Shown: piece after piece, positions 14,451 to 23,042 of the stretch
How the letters are laid out: every line of letters starts with the position of its first letter
Position numbering within the stretch: position 1 is the stretch's first letter
NCBI GenBank assembly: GCA_015258265.1
Contig: JABZIP010000016.1
Coordinates: forward strand, 1-26,179
Direction: 5' to 3'
Length of the DNA stretch: 26,179 nt
DNA from: Clostridiales bacterium
GTDB lineage: Bacteria; Bacillota; Clostridia; Peptostreptococcales; Anaerovoracaceae
Made by a program: the position numbers and the translations under genes
Notes under the pieces: generated by a model
The model's database searches: none
Seen by the model: only the letters and a program-made list of their open reading frames with translations
Told to the model about the DNA's origin: nothing

Positions 14451-15755
14451 TCATTCCAAAATTCTAGTCATTTCTTCCAAAATTTTTTCATAATCAAAAT
14501 ACTCGTTTTTCTTTTGCTTTAAAAATGCATTTATAGCATCTATTTTGGCAACGGCGGTATCCAGTCTTTCGTTGTTACCCGGCTTATATGCACCTATCGC
14601 TATTAAATCTGCGTTTTCTTCGTATACCGCAAGGTAATCTCTGATTTTACTCGCCATAGCCTTGTGATTTTCATCAACTATGACATCCATAAGCCTTGAA
14701 ATGCTGCCTCCGATTTCGATGGCAGGAAAATGGTTTTTTGCCGCCAATTTTCTCGAAAGTATTATATGCCCGTCGAGTATACCTCTAACCGTATCGGCAA
14801 TCGGTTCATTCGTATCGTCGCCTTCTACAAGCACCGTGTATATGCCTGTAATTGAGCCTTTTTTGAAGTTCCCGCTTCGTTCTAGAAGTTTTGGCATTTC
14901 CGCATAAATCGACGGCGTGTATCCCCTTGCAACAGGAGGCTCTCCAACCGCAAGTCCTATCTCTCTTTGAGCCATTGCAAAACGAGTAAGCGAGTCCATC
15001 ATCAACAGAACATCCTTGCCCTGATCTTTAAAATATTCTGCAATAGTGGTTGCTACAAGAGGGCATTTGTTTCTTTGCACTGCCGGTTGATCCGATGTCG
15101 CCACCACAACCACCGATCGTGCCATTCCCTCTTCACCGAGATCTCTTTCGATGAACTCTTTAACCTCTCTGCCACGCTCGCCGACCAGTGCAATTACATT
15201 TATATCCGCCGACGATTGTTTTGCGAGCATACCTAAAAGCGTAGATTTTCCCACACCGCTACCTGCAAAAATCCCTATCCTCTGCCCTTTCCCGACAGTT
15301 AAAAACCCGTCGATCGCCTTGACTCCGAAATGAATTCTTTCTGTAATCGGAGGCCTTGCAAGCGGATTTGTATATGTAGACTCAACAGTATAAAGCTCAG
15401 ATTCACCAAAATCGCCAAGTCCGTCTATGGGCTTTCCCATAGCATTAATAGTTCTGCCGCACAGAAACGGACCTACCGGTATTCTAAGCGGTTTTTTAGT
15501 ACTTCGCACAAAATCGCCTGCGCCCATCCCCTCTATAAAGTCGTAAGGCATCAATATTGCCGTTTCACCCTTAAATCCTACAACTTCGGAAGTAAGCCTC
15601 CTTTTTCCGTCCTTCGACATAATTAAATTGACATCGCCGATATTGGCTTTCAGCCCCGAAGCCTCAATACTCATTCCTATGATATTTTCAATTTTCCCGA
15701 TTACCTCATAGGTTTCACTGAGCTTTACAAGCTCCGATAGCTGCGCTAATCTCAT
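14451..15755 (-). CDS. fliI: Flagellum-specific export ATPase FliI
   Basis: Hexameric ATPase, homologous to F1 beta, at the cytoplasmic base of the export apparatus. It helps load substrates. Walker A is AGSGVGKS (164-171), the catalytic Glu is E193 in VGERGREV, and Walker B is VLLMMD (249-254). SLTRFAMAQREIGLAVGEPP and RGYTPSIYAEMPKLLERSG are family hallmarks. The N-terminal beta-barrel covers about 15-90, the C-terminal helical part 340-434. 434 residues is normal. RBS AAGGAG 5 nt before ATG. fliH lies immediately upstream and encodes its regulator. Confidence 0.98.
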   Translation of the reverse strand: MRLAQLSELVKLSETYEVIGKIENIIGMSIEASGLKANIGDVNLIMSKDGKRRLTSEVVGFKGETAILMPYDFIEGMGAGDFVRSTKKPLRIPVGPFLCGRTINAMGKPIDGLGDFGESELYTVESTYTNPLARPPITERIHFGVKAIDGFLTVGKGQRIGIFAGSGVGKSTLLGMLAKQSSADINVIALVGERGREVKEFIERDLGEEGMARSVVVVATSDQPAVQRNKCPLVATTIAEYFKDQGKDVLLMMDSLTRFAMAQREIGLAVGEPPVARGYTPSIYAEMPKLLERSGNFKKGSITGIYTVLVEGDDTNEPIADTVRGILDGHIILSRKLAAKNHFPAIEIGGSISRLMDVIVDENHKAMASKIRDYLAVYEENADLIAIGAYKPGNNERLDTAVAKIDAINAFLKQKKNEYFDYEKILEEMTRILE

Positions 15756-15764
15756 ATCGACTCC

Positions 15765-17231
15765 TTATTTGTTTTCTTCAACCAGTTTTCGTATATTTTC
15801 CATTTGAACGTCCGCACTGGCATCTATTCGCTGATCCGGTGTTTCTATAATGCAAGTTCCCGTGGGTTCCTCGTCCATTATAACAACTTTGACATTTTTG
15901 GAAATCTGACTGAGGGCATCTATCAATTCTTTTTCCAAATTGACAGCTATCGCCTTGTCGTCATTAGATATATAAACTTTAGCCCATTCCTTATTCCGGC
16001 AACTTTCCGCCGCATTCACTATCATCGATGCGACTACATCTTTGCTGCTCCTAAGGCTGACCGTTACAACTTTCTCCGCAACATCAAGCGCCAAAGTTGT
16101 CAAATCGTCCAAATACCTGTCGAGGATTGCATCTTGTGTTTTTCTGAAACTTTCCAAATCCGCAAGTAGGCTCTCTCTAAACTCCGCAGCTTCTTCTCTC
16201 ATTGCCAGATTGACAGCGTCTTTTGCGTGCATAAGTCCTGCACCTTCGCCTTTTTCAAAACCTTTTTTGTAACCTTCCTCCTCTGCGATTTTTACAGCAT
16301 CGGCAACTTGGCTTGCAATCTGCCTGTTCACCTGTTCCTTGACGGATGCTCGCATATCTTCCGCCTCTGCAGTTGCATTTTTTATGATGCGTTCAGCTTC
16401 TTCCTCAGCTTCCAGCAAACGTTTTTTTAGGGCATTTACGGACTGTTTTTCCAGTTGTAATATATTTACAGCTTTCCCTGCAGCCTCCCCGTTGGCGCTT
16501 GCTCCCGCCACGCTTTCTTCGGTATTTTTCGCAAGTTCGAGTAACGCCTTCACATCCAGTTTGTCGTCTTTTGCAGGCGATTCTCCGTCATCGGCACTTA
16601 TTTCGTTACCGAGCAACATATCCAAATTCGTAGAAAACGGATCAACATCCTCTTCTTCCAATTCCGCAAACGCAAAAGCATCCGGTACTACAAACTGCTT
16701 CTTTTCTCTTTTCGGTTCGCCGTCATCTGCACCCGTGTCAAAACTTTTAATATCGTATCCTGACGGTACAAGCGCATCCCTGCGCTTCTTCATCCACTTT
16801 TCGTCTGCCGTTCCCTCAACCAAAACATCCGAATGTTCTATGAATTCTTCGTTTAAGTCATCATCCTCAAACTCAATTCCGCCGAATTCTTCGACAATTC
16901 CAAGCTCAGCTTTCTCTTCCGCAACCAAGCCTTCAACATCTCGATTTTTTCGAATGCTTTCGAGTATAGCAAGTTTTCCCTCATCTATGTCGGATAAATC
17001 GTTTACATCTGTTTCGAGCGCAGACTTTCTCGAAAGCTCCGGTGCATAGCCGTACAAGGACTTCGCGCCGCCCTTTTTCTTCTGCTTTCGCTCTTCTTCT
17101 TTTATTTTTTCCTCGACTACCTCTCCCGCTCGCTTTTCCTGCATATTAGTGATATCCACGGCTTCTTGGAGATTTCGTTTTGCCCTGTCTAGAGTTGTTT
17201 CTAATTGGAAGTTTTCAAAAGTATTATGCAA
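15765..17231 (-). CDS. fliH: Export ATPase regulator FliH with a long acidic N-terminal extension
   Basis: FliH binds FliI and tethers the ATPase complex to the C ring. The C-terminal half is canonical: a coiled coil (about 255-310), a Gly-spaced segment GYKKGFEKGEGAGL near 324-337, and the FliI-binding domain to the end (EKVVTVSLRSSKDVVASMI, GTCIIETPDQRIDASADVQM). At 488 residues it is about twice the usual 230-280. The extra ~240 N-terminal residues are rich in Asp and Glu, likely disordered, with EEFGGIEFEDDDLNEEF near 115. The start is a TTG at 17231, 8 nt inside fliG, with AAAGGA 8 nt upstream; the next Met is at residue 30. No frameshift is seen, so the extension is coded. Confidence 0.9.
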   Translation of the reverse strand: MHNTFENFQLETTLDRAKRNLQEAVDITNMQEKRAGEVVEEKIKEEERKQKKKGGAKSLYGYAPELSRKSALETDVNDLSDIDEGKLAILESIRKNRDVEGLVAEEKAELGIVEEFGGIEFEDDDLNEEFIEHSDVLVEGTADEKWMKKRRDALVPSGYDIKSFDTGADDGEPKREKKQFVVPDAFAFAELEEEDVDPFSTNLDMLLGNEISADDGESPAKDDKLDVKALLELAKNTEESVAGASANGEAAGKAVNILQLEKQSVNALKKRLLEAEEEAERIIKNATAEAEDMRASVKEQVNRQIASQVADAVKIAEEEGYKKGFEKGEGAGLMHAKDAVNLAMREEAAEFRESLLADLESFRKTQDAILDRYLDDLTTLALDVAEKVVTVSLRSSKDVVASMIVNAAESCRNKEWAKVYISNDDKAIAVNLEKELIDALSQISKNVKVVIMDEEPTGTCIIETPDQRIDASADVQMENIRKLVEENK

Positions 17232-18240
17232 TTATCTCATCCTTTCCCCCTTTATTGATCATGAGTCTACCTTCTTCTTCCAGTCTTCTGATTATAGCGA
17301 CAATCTTTTGTTGTGCTTCTTCTACATCCTTTAGACGGACATTGTATGTGAATTCCAATTCGCTCTTTACAGTTTCCGCCATACGGCTTGACATATTTGC
17401 AAATATCATATTCGATACTTCCTGCGTAGCGCCCTTGAGTGCGTAAACAATATCCTGAGTTTCCACTTCGCGCAAGAATTCCTGTATTCCTCTGTCGTCG
17501 AGCAGTGTAATATCTTCGAATACGAACATCTTGTTTCGGATTTCATCAGCCAGCTTGATATCTTTCTTGCTGAGTTCATCGAATATGTATTTTTCGCTGC
17601 TTCTTTCAATATTGTTCATTACCTCTGCTATGTAATCTACACCGCCAACCTGAGCAAAATCCAAAGAAAGTACGGAAGAGAATTTCTTTTCCAATATGTT
17701 TTCTACTATCTTAATCGTTTCAGGAGATGCGCTGTCCATTCTTGCGATGCATTCAACTACGCGCACCTGTTTGTCTTTAGGAAGCTCTGTAATGATTTCC
17801 GATGCTTGTTCTGGTTTCGCATATGAAAGTATGAGCGCAATCGTCTGGGGGCGTTCGTGCTGTATAATTGCAAATAGGTTTTTGCTATCGGTTTTTCTGA
17901 TAAATTCAAATGCTCTGGTCTTCAGATTGCGTGTAACACGCTCAAGCAGCGTAGCCGCCTGCTGAGATCCGAATGCTTTTTCCAAAACCGTTTTGGCGTA
18001 ATCAACACCACCCTCGGTGATTACCTTTTGAGTCAGGCAAAGTTTGTAAAAATCGTCCATTGCCTCCTCAGTTTGCTCAGGTGTGATATGGTCGAGTTTT
18101 GCTATTTCAAGAGTAAGCGTTTCCAAATCGTCCTCGCCCATATATTTGTATATTTTAGATGCACGCTCCGCTCCGAGCGAAATTACAACCGCTGCAGCTT
18201 TTTGCTGCGGTGTAAGAAGTGGTCCGCCCTCTTTACTCAT
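17224..18240 (-). CDS. fliG: Flagellar motor switch protein FliG
   Basis: Top ring of the rotor; its C-terminal helix interacts with MotA to generate torque. 338 residues with three armadillo-type domains: FliF-binding N-terminus (about 1-100), middle (about 110-190) and C-terminal torque domain. The torque helix carries the conserved charges LLDDRGIQEFLREV near 275-288. The middle-domain EHPQ motif that binds FliM reads ERPQ here (129-132). The start ATG overlaps the fliF stop (ATGAGTAA, 8 nt), with AGGAAGG upstream; the gene's end overlaps fliH by 8 nt. Confidence 0.97.
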   Translation of the reverse strand: MSKEGGPLLTPQQKAAAVVISLGAERASKIYKYMGEDDLETLTLEIAKLDHITPEQTEEAMDDFYKLCLTQKVITEGGVDYAKTVLEKAFGSQQAATLLERVTRNLKTRAFEFIRKTDSKNLFAIIQHERPQTIALILSYAKPEQASEIITELPKDKQVRVVECIARMDSASPETIKIVENILEKKFSSVLSLDFAQVGGVDYIAEVMNNIERSSEKYIFDELSKKDIKLADEIRNKMFVFEDITLLDDRGIQEFLREVETQDIVYALKGATQEVSNMIFANMSSRMAETVKSELEFTYNVRLKDVEEAQQKIVAIIRRLEEEGRLMINKGGKDEIIA

Positions 18241-19810
18241 TGATACCTTCCTCTCCTCGCAACCATGTCTTTAGAAGCAGAGCCGAAATTTCAGGATTCA
18301 TATCCGTAAAGTCTTGTATCTGGCTCTTAAGTTCATCTTCTCTTGACTTTTCAAGTTCATCCAAGCTGATAAGAGTATCGCTGTCCGTAAGTCTTCTTGC
18401 TTCTTCTGCAGCAAGCTCTTCCGCTCTCTTTCTTGCCTTCGCCTTGTTGATTGTAACTATTATTATTACTACCAATGCTATTATAAGTGCTAAAATTGCA
18501 GGTATTATATACTTCAGCATAGGATTTGATTCGAACAGTGCCGCAAATCCGACTGCCGGCTGTTTGCTCTCCGTGAAGAACGGTGCGTTGAAGATGGCAA
18601 TTTTAGTATCCGCTTGCGACACATCAATACCCGCTGCAAGTGCAACCGTTTGTCTAAGCTCTCCCGCCTTTTTCGGTGTCAAATCCGCACTATCTACCGC
18701 TACCGAAATTGTGGTATCGGTAATTTCTCCGGTGTCGCTCTCAATTTGCTCCTTTACCTGACTGACTAGGTATTCCAAAGCTCTATCGTCTTTGAAATAC
18801 ACATCGTTACCGTCAGTTGTAACTCCCGGATAAACCGGAATGTCCGCATTTGTTTCAGTACCCGGTACCCCCGCTGTAATTTTGCCGTTCCCTTGTACTT
18901 CGTAAGCCGAATTCGCGCTGTGCAGCACACCTCTGTTGTTTTCGGACGGTATGTACTCGATTATTTCCTTAATCTTTTTGTCCATATCAACGGCACAGTT
19001 TACGCTGACTCTAACATTGTCCTGACCGAAAAGCGGTTGCAATACATTCAGCACCTTTGCTTTGACATCGCTTTCCAGTTGCTTCTTCACTTTAATTTTG
19101 AGTACATTGGAGCCTTCAAGAGGATTTTCATATTGCTCAGTTACTTCTTCTCCTTCGCCGTTGAGCACCGATACATTCTCAATTTTTAGTCCCGGTACAC
19201 CTCTTGCAACGAGCCTTTGAATACCTTTTACCTGCTCGCGTGTAGGCGAGCCTCCGTCTTGCATCGTTACCGTTACGGAAGCACTACTCTCTTTGACATC
19301 TTCTTGAAGCACATATTTTTGTTCCTGCGCCATAGCGATTGTGACGGTCGCATTCTTCACACCCTCAAATTGCTTGATTGTTTCTGCCATTCTGCTTTCA
19401 AGCTCAAATTGTGCATACTTGTACTTTTCAAAATCCGTAGCAAGCAGGTTTACATTGTCCTTGAACAAGTCGTATGTAAATCCTGTTTTCGGATATCCCG
19501 CAGATGCAAGCGATGCCTTTACTTTATTGACATTTTCTTTTGGAACGGATATTACACTGCCGTCCACTTTGTATTTGATCTTTTGATCTTCCAAAAGTTT
19601 TACAATTTGAACAACTTCCTGCTCATCAAGTCCCGTATAAAGAACGCCCCAGCTCGCAGAATTCAAAAGCATAGCAATAGCAAACGCAATAACTAAAACA
19701 CCTATAGCTATTGCCAAAATCAAAATCTTCGTTTGTTTGCTGAGCTTTTCGTTTAACTCTGCAGTCTTGGTTTTTAAATTGTATATTATTTCATCTAACT
19801 TCTCACGCAA
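18233..19810 (-). CDS. fliF: Flagellar MS-ring protein FliF
   Basis: Forms the membrane ring on which the basal body is built. Two membrane segments (about 29-49 and 435-457) flank the large external part with the ring-building domains (GVLYTGLDEQEVVQIV, SRMAETIKQFEGVKNATVTI). The C-terminal cytoplasmic tail ends with PEISALLLKTWLRGEEG, the FliG-binding helix. 525 residues is normal. The start is a TTG, with AGGTGG 6 nt upstream; no ATG lies before the first membrane segment. It follows fliE by 41 bp and overlaps fliG by 8 nt. Confidence 0.97.
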   Translation of the reverse strand: MREKLDEIIYNLKTKTAELNEKLSKQTKILILAIAIGVLVIAFAIAMLLNSASWGVLYTGLDEQEVVQIVKLLEDQKIKYKVDGSVISVPKENVNKVKASLASAGYPKTGFTYDLFKDNVNLLATDFEKYKYAQFELESRMAETIKQFEGVKNATVTIAMAQEQKYVLQEDVKESSASVTVTMQDGGSPTREQVKGIQRLVARGVPGLKIENVSVLNGEGEEVTEQYENPLEGSNVLKIKVKKQLESDVKAKVLNVLQPLFGQDNVRVSVNCAVDMDKKIKEIIEYIPSENNRGVLHSANSAYEVQGNGKITAGVPGTETNADIPVYPGVTTDGNDVYFKDDRALEYLVSQVKEQIESDTGEITDTTISVAVDSADLTPKKAGELRQTVALAAGIDVSQADTKIAIFNAPFFTESKQPAVGFAALFESNPMLKYIIPAILALIIALVVIIIVTINKAKARKRAEELAAEEARRLTDSDTLISLDELEKSREDELKSQIQDFTDMNPEISALLLKTWLRGEEGINE

Positions 19811-19851
19811 TTAGTGCCACCTATACCTCATCAAATTTTCTCAACCACAAA

Positions 19852-20169
19852 TTATATTCCCAGCCTCATAATCTCGTTGTACGACTCGAGTGCTTTGTTT
19901 CTGAGTTCTACCAAAAGTTCCAAAGAAAGCTGCGCTCTCGTAATATCTATGCTGTATTGATGCAAATTGTCGCTTCGTCCGGTCGCTAATTTTTCGGCAT
20001 CTATATTCACTTGATTGTTGGTTTCCTTGACATCTTCTATCGCATCCAAAAACATCGACTTAAACGGCAGTTTGTCGCCAACAATCGATTTTTCATCCGT
20101 TTTTTCCGCTTTTTTCAGCTCCGACAGGCTTTCAATAGCCTTCATACTTTGAATCGGTTCTATAAACAT
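19852..20169 (-). CDS. fliE: Flagellar hook-basal body protein FliE
   Basis: Small adaptor between the MS ring/export gate and the rod; an early export substrate. 105 residues. The conserved C-terminus ITRAQLSLELLVELRNKALE, then SYNEIMRLGI, is unmistakable. The N-terminal region is Lys/Glu-rich. RBS AGGGGG 5 nt before the ATG. It follows flgC by 20 bp, the classical order. Confidence 0.95.
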   Translation of the reverse strand: MFIEPIQSMKAIESLSELKKAEKTDEKSIVGDKLPFKSMFLDAIEDVKETNNQVNIDAEKLATGRSDNLHQYSIDITRAQLSLELLVELRNKALESYNEIMRLGI

Positions 20170-20189
20170 TTTTTCCCCCTATATTCCGG

Positions 20190-20660
20190 CTACTTGCCGA
20201 TGTCGAGTGCTTTCGACGCCATAGTTTTAACAGCGTTGAGTACAGTTACATTTGCGTGATAAGACCTTGTTGCCGACATGCTGTCTATCGTTTCTTCCAG
20301 CATATTAACATTTGGCAGTCTTACATATCCTTGCGCATCCGCATCGGGATGTTCCGGATCGTATTTAGTTTTGAGTGCGCTTTGATCTTCGACTATCTTT
20401 GCAACTCGCACTCCCGGCGCTGTTCTGCGTCTTCTCAGCCTTCCTGCAAATTTGCCCTGAGCTATTGCTCTATCGAGTGCATCGCCAAAAGCCAGGTCGC
20501 CCGCTTTGTCCTCAAACACTACAATTTTCCTTCTATACGGTCCGCCGGATGCAGTCCTTGTTGTATCCACATTTGAAACATTTTCAGATATGATATCCAA
20601 CCTTTGTCTTTGTGCAGTCAAAGCAGATCCGGCAATATTAAGTGAATTTAAAAACGCCAT
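20190..20660 (-). CDS. flgC: Flagellar basal-body rod protein FlgC
   Basis: Proximal rod subunit, 156 residues. The N-terminal rod signature (LNIAGSALTAQRQRLDIISE, NVSNVDTTRTASGGPYRRKI) and the C-terminal PNVNMLEETIDSMSATRSYH, ANVTVLNAVKTMASKALDI are typical. It is the first gene of the operon. flgB, which in nearly all Firmicutes precedes it, is absent: 180 bp upstream is rnfB. RBS AGGAGAG before the ATG. Confidence 0.95.
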   Translation of the reverse strand: MAFLNSLNIAGSALTAQRQRLDIISENVSNVDTTRTASGGPYRRKIVVFEDKAGDLAFGDALDRAIAQGKFAGRLRRRRTAPGVRVAKIVEDQSALKTKYDPEHPDADAQGYVRLPNVNMLEETIDSMSATRSYHANVTVLNAVKTMASKALDIGK

Positions 20661-20679
20661 TTTATCACTCTCCTAAATT

Positions 20680-20699
20680 ATTTACAATTTTGTGTAAAT
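20680..20699 (-). other. Leader hairpin upstream of flgC
   Basis: ATTTACA (20680-20686), a 6-nt loop and TGTAAAT (20693-20699) form a perfect 7-bp stem in the predicted 5' untranslated region, just upstream of the flgC ribosome site. It may affect mRNA stability. A DNA-binding palindrome is also possible. Confidence 0.4.
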
Positions 20700-20738
20700 T
20701 AAGTATTTTCTCATAAAACATAAAATATATTTCCTTAG

Positions 20739-20767
20739 ATTATATAGCTTTTTTTGAGAATTTGCAA
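20739..20767 (-). promoter_or_regulatory. Sigma-A-like promoter of the flagellar operon
   Basis: On the minus strand TTGCAA (20767-20762, 4 of 6 to consensus) and TATAAT (20744-20739, exact) are separated by 17 bp. It lies directly after the rnf terminator and about 80 bp before flgC. A sigma-A-type promoter heads the fla/che operon in B. subtilis too. No sigma-28-like element was seen here. Confidence 0.75.
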
Positions 20768-20775
20768 TACTTTTT

Positions 20776-20814
20776 AAAAAAAATGTGATATTGTATGCAA
20801 ACAATATCACATTT
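20776..20814 (-). terminator. Intrinsic terminator of the rnf operon
   Basis: Perfect 14-bp stem, AAATGTGATATTGT (20781-20794) and ACAATATCACATTT (20801-20814), with a 6-nt loop. On the minus strand the stem runs into eight T (20783-20776). It is 27 bp past rnfB. The arms share AAATGTGATAT with the type A hairpins of the window-edge arrays. Confidence 0.93.
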
Positions 20815-20840
20815 AATCAGCGTTTTTATGTTGTTTTTTT

Positions 20841-21764
20841 CTAAGCCTGAGCCTCTTGTTCAGCTTCGCTTTCAGCAGTCTTTTGTACTTCGGCAGGTGT
20901 GCTTTCCGCTTTCGGCGCTTCCACTTTTGGAGCATCCTCTTTCGGTACGGCAGGTTTTGGCGGTGCAGGCGGCTTGTTTCTAAGTCTAAAGTTGATTATT
21001 GCCTTAGTAGGACAAACCTTCTCACACGCTCCGCAGTTTTTACATTTTTCCAAGTCTATAACCGCAAGGTTGTTGTCAACTGTTATCGCATCGAATTTGC
21101 AAACCTGCTTACATTTTCCGCAGCCTATGCAGGCAACCTTACACGCTTTTCTCGCTTTAGCACCTTGCGCTTTTGATTGACAAGCAACATAAACCACTTT
21201 CTTCTTTTCGCCCATCATTATGATGTTCTTTGGACATGCTTTTGCGCAAAGTCCGCAACCTACACAAGCATCTCTGTCAACAACAGCTACACCGTCTATC
21301 ACTCTGATTGCATCGTATGCACATGCGCGCACACAATCTCCAAGTCCCGTACAGCCGTAATGGCAAGTTCCTCCACCGCCATAAAAATTTTGAGCTGCTT
21401 CACAAGTTTCAACACCTTGATACTCCATTATTTTGGACGTATTCGCATTGCTGCCTTGACATCTTACAAACGCAACTATCGGCGCTGCCGAGCCCGCTTC
21501 AACTCCAAGTATTTCGGCAAGCGCTTTCGCAACCTCCGCGCCTCCGACAGGACATAGATTAGGGCTTATGCTCCTGTCGCTCGCCATCGCCTCTGCATAA
21601 TCGGCACAACCCGCATAACCGCAAGCACCGCAGTTTGCGCCCGGAAGCGCTTCAGTAAGTTCAGCAGCAGTTTCATCAACGGGGACAAATAGTACCTTTG
21701 CCGCTATTGTCAGCATTACGCCTGCAGCAAGCCCCATTACAACAAGTAATATTACAGGTATCAT
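20841..21764 (-). CDS. rnfB: Rnf complex subunit RnfB (multi-cluster ferredoxin-type)
   Basis: Electron-entry subunit of the Na+/H+-translocating ferredoxin:NAD+ oxidoreductase, anchored in the membrane by one N-terminal helix (about 3-23). A first iron-sulfur site uses C45, C48, C53 and C71 (NCGACGYAGC). Four ferredoxin-like CxxCxxCxxxC groups follow, starting at C134 (atypical spacing), C167, C212 and C241. Further cysteines (C102, C121, C195, C208) may ligate more clusters. Residues 265-307 form a Pro/Ala/Lys/Glu-rich tail, probably disordered. 307 residues is long, as in clostridial RnfB. RBS AAAGGAG. It is the last gene of the operon. Confidence 0.97.
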   Translation of the reverse strand: MIPVILLVVMGLAAGVMLTIAAKVLFVPVDETAAELTEALPGANCGACGYAGCADYAEAMASDRSISPNLCPVGGAEVAKALAEILGVEAGSAAPIVAFVRCQGSNANTSKIMEYQGVETCEAAQNFYGGGGTCHYGCTGLGDCVRACAYDAIRVIDGVAVVDRDACVGCGLCAKACPKNIIMMGEKKKVVYVACQSKAQGAKARKACKVACIGCGKCKQVCKFDAITVDNNLAVIDLEKCKNCGACEKVCPTKAIINFRLRNKPPAPPKPAVPKEDAPKVEAPKAESTPAEVQKTAESEAEQEAQA

Positions 21765-21777
21765 ATTTATCTCCTTT

Positions 21778-22368
21778 CTAACCGAATATGCCTTGAACTA
21801 CACCGCTGAATCCCATGAACGCAACGGAAAGCAGTGAAGCGGCAACCAAAACTATCGGAACTCCTTTGAAAACCTCAGGAACATCGCATGTTTCGATTTT
21901 CTGTCTAATGCCTGCAAACAGCACCATAGCGAGCAAGAAACCGAGCCCTGCTCCAAGCGAGTTGAATATGGACTGTACATAAGTGTAATCGTTATCTATA
22001 TTCATAATTGTTACACCCAAAACAGCACAGTTTGTAGTGATTAACGGCAAAAATACTCCAAGCGACTTGTAAAGCGGCGGCATATATTTTTTCAGTATCA
22101 TCTCTACTAGCTGAACCAGCGATGCAATTACCAGTATGAATACAACTGTTTGCAAATATCCGATATTATTTTTGTTAAGTAAGTAAATCTGAACCGGCCA
22201 AGTTACAGCTGTTGCAAGCACCATTACAAATGTAACCGCTGCTCCCATACCTACAGCCGAATCCAATTTTTTCGATACTCCAAGGAAAGGGCAAATTCCT
22301 AGGAACTTAGCAAGTACGAAGTTATCTACAAGGATAACGCCCATCATTATCGCTATAAGTTCTTTCAT
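21778..22368 (-). CDS. rnfA: Rnf complex subunit RnfA
   Basis: Integral membrane subunit, 196 residues, six hydrophobic segments. With RnfE it forms a pseudo-symmetric pair that holds a [2Fe-2S] cluster within the membrane; likely ligands are C26 (LGICPFLG) and C114 (TTNCAVLG). Its start overlaps the rnfE stop by 1 nt (TAATG), so translation is coupled. Confidence 0.96.
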   Translation of the reverse strand: MKELIAIMMGVILVDNFVLAKFLGICPFLGVSKKLDSAVGMGAAVTFVMVLATAVTWPVQIYLLNKNNIGYLQTVVFILVIASLVQLVEMILKKYMPPLYKSLGVFLPLITTNCAVLGVTIMNIDNDYTYVQSIFNSLGAGLGFLLAMVLFAGIRQKIETCDVPEVFKGVPIVLVAASLLSVAFMGFSGVVQGIFG

Positions 22369-23042
22369 TACTTATTCTCCCCCTCTCCGCCTTGAGCCTG
22401 ACCGCATGATGCGCTCATAGGGCAACCCATGCAATTAAACTCTCTCTTCGGCTTCTTTTCTTTGGATATAACATTTACCGCTGCAACAAGCATCGCATAT
22501 ACAAAGAATCCGCCAGGTGCGAGCATGAATATGGACATAGGAGTAAATCCGTCGCCGAACAACTGAATATCAAACGCCGTACCGGCTCCCAAAAGCTCTC
22601 TGATTAAACCCATGCAAGCAAGTGCCAAAGTGAATCCAAGTCCCATTCCAAGTCCGTCAAGTGCCGAATCTATCACACTGTTTTTGCTGGCAAACATCTC
22701 AGCTCTTCCCAATATGATGCAGTTTACAACGATAAGCGGTATAAACAGTCCAAGTGATGCATTAAGAGCCGGTTGATATGCCTGAAGCAAAAATTGAACG
22801 ATTGTTACAAAACTCGCTATTACAACGATATAACAAGGTATTCTAACCTTGGCAGGTATTATATTTTTGAGTAGCGATATAGCTATGTTGGCACACAAAA
22901 GTACAGCGGTAGTTGCCGCTCCCATGCCTATACCGTTAATCGCTCCCGTAGTAGTCGCAAGGGTAGGACAAGTTCCAAGCAGCAACACAAGTACCGGATT
23001 TTCCTTGATTATACCCTTTGTCAAAATCTTTAATTTGTTCAT
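22368..23042 (-). CDS. rnfE: Rnf complex subunit RnfE
   Basis: Membrane partner of RnfA, 224 residues, six hydrophobic segments. The intramembrane cluster ligands are probably C25 (LLGTCPTLA) and C108 (VVNCIILGR). The C-terminal cytoplasmic tail has CMGCPMSASC, which resembles a metal-binding cluster motif and occurs in Firmicute RnfE; whether it binds metal is not shown. It overlaps rnfG and rnfA by 1 nt each (TAATG). Confidence 0.96.
   Translation of the reverse strand: MNKLKILTKGIIKENPVLVLLLGTCPTLATTTGAINGIGMGAATTAVLLCANIAISLLKNIIPAKVRIPCYIVVIASFVTIVQFLLQAYQPALNASLGLFIPLIVVNCIILGRAEMFASKNSVIDSALDGLGMGLGFTLALACMGLIRELLGAGTAFDIQLFGDGFTPMSIFMLAPGGFFVYAMLVAAVNVISKEKKPKREFNCMGCPMSASCGQAQGGEGENK

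Noticed and set aside
16339..17049. Plus-strand ORF of 236 codons opposite fliH
   Set aside because: It is a Ser/Phe-rich mirror of the acidic Glu/Asp codons of fliH, with no family likeness. The opposite strand has the operon context and ribosome site.
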